Source: Rhodobacterales bacterium (GTDB taxonomy: Bacteria > Pseudomonadota > Alphaproteobacteria > Rhodobacterales > Rhodobacteraceae). From it: 9,275 bases of DNA. How positions within the stretch are numbered: position 1 is the stretch's first letter; each line of letters begins with the position of its first letter. Positions 1-5,119 of the stretch are shown here, in pieces. Under the pieces are notes generated by a model. It did not search any database, was not told where the DNA came from, and worked only from the letters and a program-made list of their open reading frames with translations. Location of the stretch: contig JAACVA010000143.1 in assembly GCA_009992615.1 (NCBI GenBank), forward strand, positions 1-9,275, given 5' to 3'. A program made the translations under genes and the position numbers.

Positions 1-222
1 GGCGGCATCTTCGGCCGTGCCCAGGCCCACCACGGCCCCTGCGACCGTGCCATCCGCACCCGGCAACAGCAATGTCACCCCCGCCGCGCCGGTAAAGCTG
101 TTGGCCCGCACCCAGCTTTGGGTTGCCGCATCCTGGGTGGCGCACCAGGCCGCACATTCTGTGTCGTTGACGACATGCAAGGGCCGGGCGGGTGTGCCGA
201 CGGGGGCGAAGGTAAGGGTCAT
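1..222 (-). CDS. Leucyl aminopeptidase family (M17-like) protein, N-terminal part
   Basis: Reading the minus strand from an ATG at 222 gives 74 codons that stay open to the window edge, so only the N-terminus is visible. The peptide starts MTLTFAPVGTPARPLHVV and continues with a WVRANSFTG segment and a hydrophobic LLLPGADGTVAGAVVGLG stretch. This resembles the non-catalytic N-terminal domain of leucyl aminopeptidase-like M17 metallopeptidases of Rhodobacterales, as I recall them. The metal-binding catalytic C-terminal domain lies outside the window, so activity cannot be judged. A purine-rich GAAAGG sits a little more than ten bases upstream of the ATG as a weak ribosome binding site. The gene lies 81 nt downstream of the minus-strand hypothetical gene and may be co-transcribed with it. 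The family call is from pattern memory and moderately sure; the reading frame itself is solid. Confidence 0.6.
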   Translation of the reverse strand, partial: MTLTFAPVGTPARPLHVVNDTECAAWCATQDAATQSWVRANSFTGAAGVTLLLPGADGTVAGAVVGLGTAEDAA

Positions 223-257
223 GCAAGGTGGCCTTTCGCAAATTGCGGTTCCGCGCC

Positions 258-285
258 ACCCTAGACCTGCCTGCCGCGCCGGCAA
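258..285 (-). promoter_or_regulatory. Possible promoter of the aminopeptidase gene
   Basis: On the minus strand TTGCCG (280-285) and TAGGGT (258-263) are separated by 16 nt, and the ATG lies about 36 nt further on. The same sequence also contains a small TGCCG-GCG-CGGCA hairpin, so it could equally be a weak intergenic hairpin. Low confidence. Confidence 0.25.
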
Positions 286-303
286 GCCCCACCGGTGCCA
301 GAC

Positions 304-696
304 CTACACGATTTGATCCTGCAAATCCCAGATCGTGCTGAGCGCGTTATTGCCCAGCCGCATCAGCCGCGCCAGATTGGCCGACAGTGCCACGGGATCG
401 CGCCCCTTGGCCAGTGCGGCAACAGTAAAGGCAACCCGCGCCATCCGGTCGACACCGATGCGTGCGGCGATCTTGCCGATCGCCACAGATTCGCGGCTGA
501 CATCTTCGAACCGGCCGTCGCGATAGGCCCCCGCCGCCCGTGCCAGACCCAGCGCCAGATCTTCGAAAGCCTCGCCGATCATCCGGTCGGTCTGGCTGGC
601 GGCGCCCGCCTGGCGCAACAAAGCCATGCAGGCGGGATCGATCGAAACCCCTTCGATTGGCCGCAGTGTTGCTACGGTCTTGCCGTTTTGTATCAT
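304..696 (-). CDS. Conserved-looking hypothetical protein (130 aa, ends IWDLQDQIV)
   Basis: The minus-strand frame is open further upstream, to 1158, but that part is the antisense shadow of the carbonic anhydrase gene. I place the start at the ATG at 696 because a strong AGAGGTGG ribosome binding site lies a few bases upstream. The 130-aa product begins MIQNGKTVATLRPIEG, is mostly predicted helical with many Ala/Leu/Arg, and has no signal peptide, membrane segment or recognisable catalytic motif. Its C-terminus, RLGNNALSTIWDLQDQIV, resembles a small family of hypothetical proteins I associate with Rhodobacterales. The role is unknown. The gene is divergent from the carbonic anhydrase gene across 138 nt and 81 nt upstream of the aminopeptidase gene, with which it may form an operon. 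That it is a gene is quite certain; no function can be given. Confidence 0.8.
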   Translation of the reverse strand: MIQNGKTVATLRPIEGVSIDPACMALLRQAGAASQTDRMIGEAFEDLALGLARAAGAYRDGRFEDVSRESVAIGKIAARIGVDRMARVAFTVAALAKGRDPVALSANLARLMRLGNNALSTIWDLQDQIV

Positions 697-834
697 GTTC
701 CACCTCTCACGCCCCGGTGCACCATCCCACGAAACGCTCAACAATTCCTTGCGTGCCGGGTGGGGAAATCTCTCGAATTCCCTGAAAATACACACTACAG
801 TTGAAATCAGTATCTCTAGGAAAGACGCTGAAAA

Positions 835-1482
835 ATGGATTTCGTTCGCCCTCTGCCCGGCTATCTGGTCCAACGTTACCATGGCTGGCGCGCCACCACC
901 TTTGCCGAGAACAAGGCGTGGTATCGCCGTCTGGCCGATGAAGGACAGCGCCCGCGCGCCATGGTGATTTCGTGCTGTGACAGCCGTGTGCATGTGACCT
1001 CGATCTTCGGGGCCGAGCAGGGTGAATTCTTTATCCACCGCAATATCGCCAATCTCGTGCCGCCCTACAGCCCCGATGGCGATCATCACGGCACGTCGGC
1101 AGCGGTGGAATATGCGGTCAGCGCGCTGCATGTGGTGCATATCATCGTGCTGGGCCATTCCAACTGTGGTGGGGTGCAGGGCTGTTACGACATGTGTTCC
1201 GGCGCCGCCCCCGAGCTTGAGCAGAAGACCAGTTTCATCGGGCGCTGGATGGATATTCTGCGCCCCGGTTATGACGCGCTGATCGGGGATGACGAGGCGC
1301 GACGCCGCACCGATCTGGAACAGGCGGCGGTGCGAATTTCATTGGAAAACCTGATGACCTTTCCCTTTGTGGCCGAGGCCGTGCAGCGTGAACAGACAAC
1401 GTTGCACGGGCTGTGGACCGACATTGGCGAAGGCGGTTTGTGGGGGTTCGATCCGGCGGCAAAGGGTTTTGTCCAGCTTTAG
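835..1482 (+). CDS. Beta-class carbonic anhydrase
   Basis: This 215-aa protein is a beta-carbonic anhydrase, a cytoplasmic zinc enzyme that interconverts CO2 and bicarbonate (EC 4.2.1.1). The diagnostic motifs are present: CCDSR at residues 47-51, with Cys47 as zinc ligand and the Asp49/Arg51 dyad; the SAAVEYAV helix around 88-95; and GHSNCGG at 107-113, giving His108 and Cys111 as the other zinc ligands. The length fits the bacterial family, usually about 200-230 aa, and nothing is missing. An AGGA at 818-821 precedes the ATG by a slightly long spacing. The gene is divergent from the 130-aa hypothetical gene and converges on the small ORF at 1600-1797. It is likely the housekeeping enzyme supplying bicarbonate for carboxylations, comparable to Can/CynT. 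Nothing nearby (cyanase, carboxysome, transporter) points to a specialised role. Confidence 0.95.
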   Translation: MDFVRPLPGYLVQRYHGWRATTFAENKAWYRRLADEGQRPRAMVISCCDSRVHVTSIFGAEQGEFFIHRNIANLVPPYSPDGDHHGTSAAVEYAVSALHVVHIIVLGHSNCGGVQGCYDMCSGAAPELEQKTSFIGRWMDILRPGYDALIGDDEARRRTDLEQAAVRISLENLMTFPFVAEAVQREQTTLHGLWTDIGEGGLWGFDPAAKGFVQL

Positions 1483-1560
1483 CCGTCTGGCCTGCCATGC
1501 TGGTCGTGCGCCTTCCGGCGGCCATCACCCGGTGTCGCCCCTGATATTGCCTGGTGTCCT

Positions 1561-1588
1561 GTGCAACGCCCCTTGGGCGCCATGGCAC
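1561..1588. terminator. Possible bidirectional hairpin between convergent genes
   Basis: A CGCCC-CTT-GGGCG stem-loop (1567-1579) is nested inside a GTGC (1561-1564) / GCAC (1585-1588) pairing. It lies between the convergent carbonic anhydrase gene and the 65-aa minus ORF, where a terminator would be expected. There is no T-tract on either side, so intrinsic termination is doubtful. Confidence 0.25.
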
Positions 1589-1599
1589 ATCTGGCCGCT

Positions 1600-1797
1600 T
1601 CAGACGAAAGTGGCAATCAGCGGTTCGCGCGTGCGGCCAAGGCGGATGCGCAGATCGCTCATCTGGGCAAGCACCGTGTGGTGCCTTTCCGCAGTGGGCG
1701 GTGTGCCATCCCAGAAAATGTTCCGGTGCGGCATTCGTGCCTCGCGCAGCGCGATCTTGCGGCGTTCGCGGGCTTTTTCGACAAGTTGCTGGTACAT
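1600..1797 (-). CDS. Small hypothetical protein, 65 aa
   Basis: The ATG at 1797 opens a 65-codon frame starting MYQQLVEKARERRKIALREA and ending RTREPLIATFV. A GGAAG about nine bases upstream is a reasonable ribosome binding site and decides for this start over an in-frame TTG at 1851. Codon third positions are largely G/C, as in the neighbouring genes, which supports real coding. The product is very basic and probably helical: an N-terminal K/R-rich helix, a central MPHRNIFWDGTPPTAERHH segment, and a C-terminal helix. There is no signal peptide, membrane segment, cysteine pair or known motif. I do not recognise the family. It converges on the carbonic anhydrase gene and has a long gene-free region behind it, so it is probably transcribed alone. 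A chance ORF cannot be fully excluded. Confidence 0.55.
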   Translation of the reverse strand: MYQQLVEKARERRKIALREARMPHRNIFWDGTPPTAERHHTVLAQMSDLRIRLGRTREPLIATFV

Positions 1798-1908
1798 TCT
1801 ATCACTTCCGGTTGGTTGCTGTCCCCTGTGGTGCTGACCCCTGGATTGCAAGACCGCCAGCCGGGCATCAAGGCTGCGCGTGATCCGGTAACTCCACTCC
1901 GATCAAGG

Positions 1909-1939
1909 CCCCCACGGTGCAGCTGCGCGACCGTGGGGG
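1909..1939. repeat. Perfect 10-bp inverted repeat (hairpin)
   Basis: CCCCCACGGT (1909-1918) and ACCGTGGGGG (1930-1939) are exact reverse complements around an 11-nt loop that itself contains the palindrome GCAGCTGC (1919-1926). It is the strongest hairpin in the long gap. No T-run follows on either strand, so it is not a classical intrinsic terminator. A structured RNA or a protein-binding dyad is possible. Confidence 0.6.
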
Positions 1940-2141
1940 GTGGTTTCAAATCGATTCCTCGGTTTCGCGATACGGACCTGATCCGCAGCAGGAGCATCGT
2001 TTCGAATGCCCCTTTCAGGGCGGCATCGCCATCGGGGCGGGCCGCCGTTTGACGCTGTTGCCGTGGTTCGGATCACGGTTGTGTCGGGCACCCCTGCACC
2101 GACACCCCCCGAAATCACGGCCTTGCGCCTTTCCCCTCGCC

Positions 2142-2184
2142 CGGACACCTGTCCGAGGTGATCCCGTGACATAACCACATCACC
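2142..2184. repeat. Cluster of overlapping, mutually exclusive hairpins
   Basis: CGGACA (2142-2147) can pair with TGTCCG (2150-2155). CACCT (2146-2150) can instead pair with AGGTG (2156-2160). GGTGAT (2157-2162) can pair with ATCACC (2179-2184). The overlapping arms mean that alternative folds are possible. In GC-rich sequence such short pairings also arise by chance. Confidence 0.3.
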
Positions 2185-2370
2185 CTTGCCGGACCTTTAC
2201 GAAAAAATCTTCAATGCCGCAGGATACGTTAACTTTCACACAAGCCACTGACAGTGCATCAAAATTGGGCGAAAAAAATTTGAGTGCAGAGGCGAGGCCG
2301 TGTAGTTTCAGCGCAAACTGCCACCTTCTGGCGGGGGCAATGCCCCACCGGCGCGCGGGATTCACCAATC

Positions 2371-2400
2371 TTGACGCCGACGAACCGAATCTTTTCAAAT
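2371..2400 (+). promoter_or_regulatory. Possible sigma-70-type promoter of the NYN gene
   Basis: TTGACG (2371-2376, five of six matches to the -35 consensus) is followed after 18 nt by TCAAAT (2395-2400), or after 17 nt by TTCAAA. It would give a 5' leader of roughly 115 nt before the NYN start at 2523. The prediction rests on consensus matching only. Confidence 0.3.
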
Positions 2401-2522
2401 CCCTGACAAGGCCGCGCATTCCGCGCGCTTACGCATGATCGCCCCGCTTTGCCGGGGGCCACGGAAAATCCGGCATCACGACAGACCTGTCAATCGCCCG
2501 GCGTTGTGCTAGGACAGCAAAC

Positions 2523-3248
2523 ATGAAACAGAACAACCGCCCGCTATATGCCGTCCTGATCGACGCCGACAACATTCCCGCCAAATACGCCGGTGCAATC
2601 CTCAAGGAAATCACCTCGTTCGGCGAACCTGCCTTGCGCCGGGTCTATGGCGACTGGTCGTCGGGCCAGTTGGCCAACTGGACGGTCACGGTGCGGGCGC
2701 TGGGCCTTGTGGCCCATCAGGAAACCGCCAACACCAAAGGCAAGAACGCCAGCGACATCGGTCTTGTGATCGACGCCATGGACATCCTGCACACCGGGCG
2801 TTTCGACGGGTTCGTCCTGGTCAGTTCCGACAGCGATTTCACCGCGCTGGCCAACCGGATCCGGGAACAGGGCCTTGACGTGATCGGCATCGGTGAAGGC
2901 AAGGCGCCGGAATCGCTGCGCAATGTCTGCAACCGGTTTATCCTGATCGAGAACATAATCGACGAGGTGCCGGCCATTCCCGCAGTCCGGGGCGAGGCGC
3001 CCGTGGTGGCGTCGGGCAAACAGCCGCCGGTCAATGCCGTGCCACTGATCCTGCGGGCGATGGACAAGATCGCACAGGACGACGAATGGTATGCCCTGGG
3101 GCCGCTCGGCCAATACATCATGGCCGACAACCCTGATTTCGACACCCGCACCTATGGCAAGCGCAAGCTGAGCGACCTGGTGCTGGAATTGAAACGCTTT
3201 GAAACCCGCAAGGTGGGCAGCCAGTTCGAGCTGCGCCGCCGCGACTAG
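2523..3248 (+). CDS. NYN-domain putative ribonuclease with C-terminal LOTUS (OST-HTH) domain
   Basis: The 241-aa protein has an N-terminal NYN domain (PIN-like nuclease fold, LabA/DUF88 group), roughly residues 8-148. Its acidic active-site signature is present: LIDADN (12-17, Asp14 and Asp16), NASDIGLVIDAMD (75-87, Asp78) and SSDSDF (101-106, Asp103 and Asp105). A Pro/Ala/Val-rich linker at about 149-170 leads to a C-terminal OST-HTH/LOTUS domain (about 171-238) with the typical YALGPLGQYI and TYGKRKLSDLV segments. This family is thought to cut or bind structured RNA, but the substrate of this member is unknown. The start is supported by AGGA at 2511-2514, eight nt before the ATG. There is no signal peptide or membrane segment, so it is cytoplasmic. 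It stands alone and ends tail-to-tail with the TetR gene, the two stops overlapping by 4 bp. Confidence 0.92.
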   Translation: MKQNNRPLYAVLIDADNIPAKYAGAILKEITSFGEPALRRVYGDWSSGQLANWTVTVRALGLVAHQETANTKGKNASDIGLVIDAMDILHTGRFDGFVLVSSDSDFTALANRIREQGLDVIGIGEGKAPESLRNVCNRFILIENIIDEVPAIPAVRGEAPVVASGKQPPVNAVPLILRAMDKIAQDDEWYALGPLGQYIMADNPDFDTRTYGKRKLSDLVLELKRFETRKVGSQFELRRRD

Positions 3249-3886
3249 GCGCTGTCCGGGGCCGGGCAGCGCAGGCCATAACGGGCCACGAACATGTCCA
3301 CCGCGCCACGGATCACACGGTCGATCTCGGCGTCGCTGAACCGCGACTGCACCCCGAACACCAGCCGCGCAAACAGCTGTGCCTTGCACAGCTCGGCGAA
3401 TTGGTGGGCGGCCAATGCGCGGTCCTGCACCTGCAATTCACCCCGGGAAATAGCCAGATCGAAATAGTGGCACAGGGTGCTTTCCACCAGGGCCGGCCCG
3501 CTTTCATAGAACTGGCAGCCCAGTTCGGGGAACCGTTCGGTTTCTGCCACGCTGATGCGAAACATGTTCTGGCCGAAATCCGACAGAAAAAACCGGATCA
3601 TGTGCAGACCGCTTTGATACAGGACCTCTGCGGGCGGGCGGGCCATGTCGATGGCGGCCATGGCGGTGTCGGCCTGGCGGCGGCACTCGCCCTTGGCGAC
3701 CTCCATGAACAACAGACGCTTGTCAGGGAAATAGCTGTAAAGCGTCGCCTTCGATACCCCCGCCTCTTTGGCGATGTCATCGACACTGGCGCCTTCAAAG
3801 CCGTCGCGCAGGAAAACCGTCCGTGCCCCTTCCAGAACCTGGTCGAACTTGCGCCCCTTCTTGATACTGTCGTCGACTGCGTTCAT
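3245..3886 (-). CDS. TetR/AcrR family transcriptional regulator
   Basis: The 213-aa regulator begins at the ATG at 3886, chosen because AAAGGGG lies about seven nt upstream; the open frame extends further upstream but without that support. The N-terminal TetR_N DNA-binding domain spans about residues 13-60, with the helix-turn-helix in SVDDIAKEAGVSKATLYSYF. The C-terminal half (about 85-205, including YFDLAISRGELQ) resembles the AefR-like TetR_C domain, so it should bind a small ligand that I cannot name. Length is typical for the family. It is divergent from mbfA across 161 nt, which makes mbfA and its own promoter the natural candidate targets. The alternative is that mbfA is controlled only by Irr and the regulator acts on itself or elsewhere. 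Its stop codon overlaps that of the convergent NYN gene. Confidence 0.93.
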   Translation of the reverse strand: MNAVDDSIKKGRKFDQVLEGARTVFLRDGFEGASVDDIAKEAGVSKATLYSYFPDKRLLFMEVAKGECRRQADTAMAAIDMARPPAEVLYQSGLHMIRFFLSDFGQNMFRISVAETERFPELGCQFYESGPALVESTLCHYFDLAISRGELQVQDRALAAHQFAELCKAQLFARLVFGVQSRFSDAEIDRVIRGAVDMFVARYGLRCPAPDSA

Positions 3887-3904
3887 CCCGGCCCCTTTGG
3901 ATCT

Positions 3905-3933
3905 TTGTAAACGGATTGGTTCAGTGTGCGCAA
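3905..3933 (-). promoter_or_regulatory. Predicted promoter of the tetR gene
   Basis: On the minus strand TTGCGC (3928-3933) and TTACAA (3905-3910) are separated by 17 nt. The predicted transcription start lies close upstream of the ribosome binding site. The match to consensus is fair and the placement is good. I see no clean palindrome over it, so autoregulation is not visible. Confidence 0.4.
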
Positions 3934-3991
3934 GAAATCTGCCCTGCGGCAGGAGTGTTGCGCCACGGTGCCGCAAGGGGTGCAAACCATC

Positions 3992-4019
3992 TTGCCTTTG
4001 CCGCGCCAGAACGTACATT
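3992..4019 (+). promoter_or_regulatory. Predicted promoter of mbfA
   Basis: TTGCCT (3992-3997) and TACATT (4014-4019) are 16 nt apart. The -10 hexamer overlaps the left arm of the 17-bp palindrome at 4017-4033, so a protein bound there would block RNA polymerase. The placement fits a repressor-controlled promoter with a short leader to the ATG at 4048. Confidence 0.45.
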
Positions 4020-4033
4020 AGAACCGTTCTAAT
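4017..4033. promoter_or_regulatory. Irr-box / iron control element (ICE)-like palindrome
   Basis: ATTAGAACCGTTCTAAT is a perfect palindrome around a central C: seven symmetric pairs plus one outer A/T pair. It fits the alphaproteobacterial Irr-box as I know it (TTTAGAANNNTTCTAAA), differing only at the outermost base of each arm. mbfA is a known Irr-repressed gene in Bradyrhizobium and Agrobacterium, and the site overlaps the predicted -10 and start region. Irr is expected to repress here when iron is low. The divergent TetR regulator could in principle also use a palindrome of this type. Confidence 0.7.
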
Positions 4034-4047
4034 ATGAAAGGTGTGCC

Positions 4048-5025
4048 ATGATCCCCGGAGTGTCCAACCGTCGCCGTTTTGCCGAGCTGAGCGAGCAGGA
4101 AATCGTGGCGCTTGCCATTTCGTCGGAAGAGGACGACGCGCGGATCTATCGTACCTATGCCCAGCGGTTGCGCGGTGATTTTCCCGGATCGGCCGCCGTG
4201 TTCGACGGCATGGCAGCCGAGGAAGACGAGCACCGTCGCCGGCTGATCGCCCTGCACCAACAGCGCTTTGGCGAGGTGATTCCGCTGATCCGGCGCGAAC
4301 ATGTTTCGGGCTTCTACGCCCGCCGCCCCACCTGGCTGATCGAGAATCTGGGCCTTGAACGGATCCGGGACGAGGCAGAGGCGATGGAAAACGACGCCCG
4401 CGCGTTTTACGAACGTGCTGCCGCCGCTACCAAGGACGCCGGGACGCGCAAGCTGTTGGGCGATCTGGCGGCGGCCGAGGCGGGCCATTCCAGCCTGGCC
4501 GATACCCTTGTCGCGCAACATCTGGGCGATGACACACGCGGCGCCGAGGAACGCACCGCCCATCGGCAGTTCATTCTGACCTGGGTGCAACCCGGGTTGG
4601 CCGGGTTGATGGATGGCTCGGTGTCCACACTCGCGCCGATCTTTGCGGCGGCCTTTGCCACGGGCGACACCTGGCAGACGTTCCTCGTGGGCCTTGCAGC
4701 CTCGGTCGGGGCGGGCATTTCCATGGGCTTTACCGAGGCGGCCAGCGATGATGGCGCGATTTCGGGGCGAGGCAGCCCGCTGAAGCGGGGCATCGCCGCC
4801 GGGGTGATGACCACCGTTGGCGGGCTGGGTCATGCACTGCCCTACCTTATTCCCGATTTCTGGACGGCGACCGCGGTGGCGGGGGCGGTGGTTTTCGTCG
4901 AGTTGTGGGCGATTGCCTGGATTCAGAACCGGTTCATGCAGACACCGTTCCTGCGCGCCGCCTTGCAGGTGGTGCTGGGTGGCGGATTGGTTCTGGCGGC
5001 GGGGATCCTGATCGGGCAGGGGTGA
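4048..5025 (+). CDS. mbfA: MbfA: membrane-bound ferritin-like iron exporter (ferritin-VIT1 fusion)
   Basis: The 325-aa protein joins an N-terminal ferritin-like (rubrerythrin/erythrin) domain (about 12-170) to a C-terminal VIT1/CCC1-like membrane domain (about 175-323). The di-iron site is indicated by acidic residues at 27-30, ExxH at 59-62 (within AAEEDEH), acidic residues at 109-116, and a second ExxH at 144-147 (AAAEAGH). The membrane part starts with the VIT-type segment GLAGLMDGSVSTLAP (183-197), followed by about four further hydrophobic helices. Family members export ferrous iron from the cytoplasm across the inner membrane and protect against iron and peroxide stress. Length matches characterised rhizobial MbfA. 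GAAAGGTG (4036-4043) is a good ribosome binding site. An Irr-box-like palindrome and a divergent TetR regulator precede it, and the AEC permease gene follows after 94 nt. Confidence 0.93.
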   Translation: MIPGVSNRRRFAELSEQEIVALAISSEEDDARIYRTYAQRLRGDFPGSAAVFDGMAAEEDEHRRRLIALHQQRFGEVIPLIRREHVSGFYARRPTWLIENLGLERIRDEAEAMENDARAFYERAAAATKDAGTRKLLGDLAAAEAGHSSLADTLVAQHLGDDTRGAEERTAHRQFILTWVQPGLAGLMDGSVSTLAPIFAAAFATGDTWQTFLVGLAASVGAGISMGFTEAASDDGAISGRGSPLKRGIAAGVMTTVGGLGHALPYLIPDFWTATAVAGAVVFVELWAIAWIQNRFMQTPFLRAALQVVLGGGLVLAAGILIGQG

Positions 5026-5042
5026 CGTTTTCGGCGCCGGAC

Positions 5043-5076
5043 CCTCCGGGGGGAGTATTTTTCCAAAGAAGAAACC
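5043..5076 (+). repeat. Intergenic hairpin-TATTTTT repeat element, copy A
   Basis: A CTCC-GGGG-GGAG mini-hairpin (5044-5055) is followed by TATTTTT and then a purine-rich AAAGAAGAAA. Aligned without gaps, it matches the element at 8906-8939 (opposite strand) at 23 of 34 positions. The stem plus T-run lies 18 nt after the mbfA stop and could act as a weak terminator for mbfA. I recall similar sequences in many Rhodobacterales gaps, but cannot verify this here. Confidence 0.5.
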
Positions 5077-5119
5077 GGGCCGGATTGTGTATCGTCCGAT
5101 GGCGCGATAACCACGAAGC

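Larger units (their letters stand above)
1798..2522. other. 725-base region without a convincing gene
   Basis: No frame on either strand here has a ribosome binding site, a recognisable protein or neighbour-like codon use. The region contains a perfect 10-bp hairpin (1909-1939), smaller hairpins at 2006-2026, 2061-2078, 2142-2155 and 2157-2184, an AT-rich patch (2201-2280, about 39% GC by hand count), a near-palindromic GGGGCA-A-TGCCCC (2334-2346), and a possible promoter at 2371-2400. It must hold the promoters of the 65-aa ORF and of the NYN gene. It could also hide a small RNA or a decayed gene, but I recognise none. Confidence 0.5.

Noticed and set aside
696..1158. Upstream extension of the minus-strand 130-aa hypothetical gene to a 284-aa protein.
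   Set aside because: The extra part is antisense to the well-supported carbonic anhydrase gene, while an ATG at 696 with a strong AGAGGTGG site explains the start.
1935..1960. TTCAAATC segment resembling a tRNA T-loop.
   Set aside because: The flanking bases do not form a T-stem, and no acceptor stem, anticodon arm or D-arm is found around it.
2214..2438. Plus-strand 74-codon frame in the long gap.
   Set aside because: No ribosome binding site, mixed codon use spanning the AT-rich patch, and no recognisable protein.
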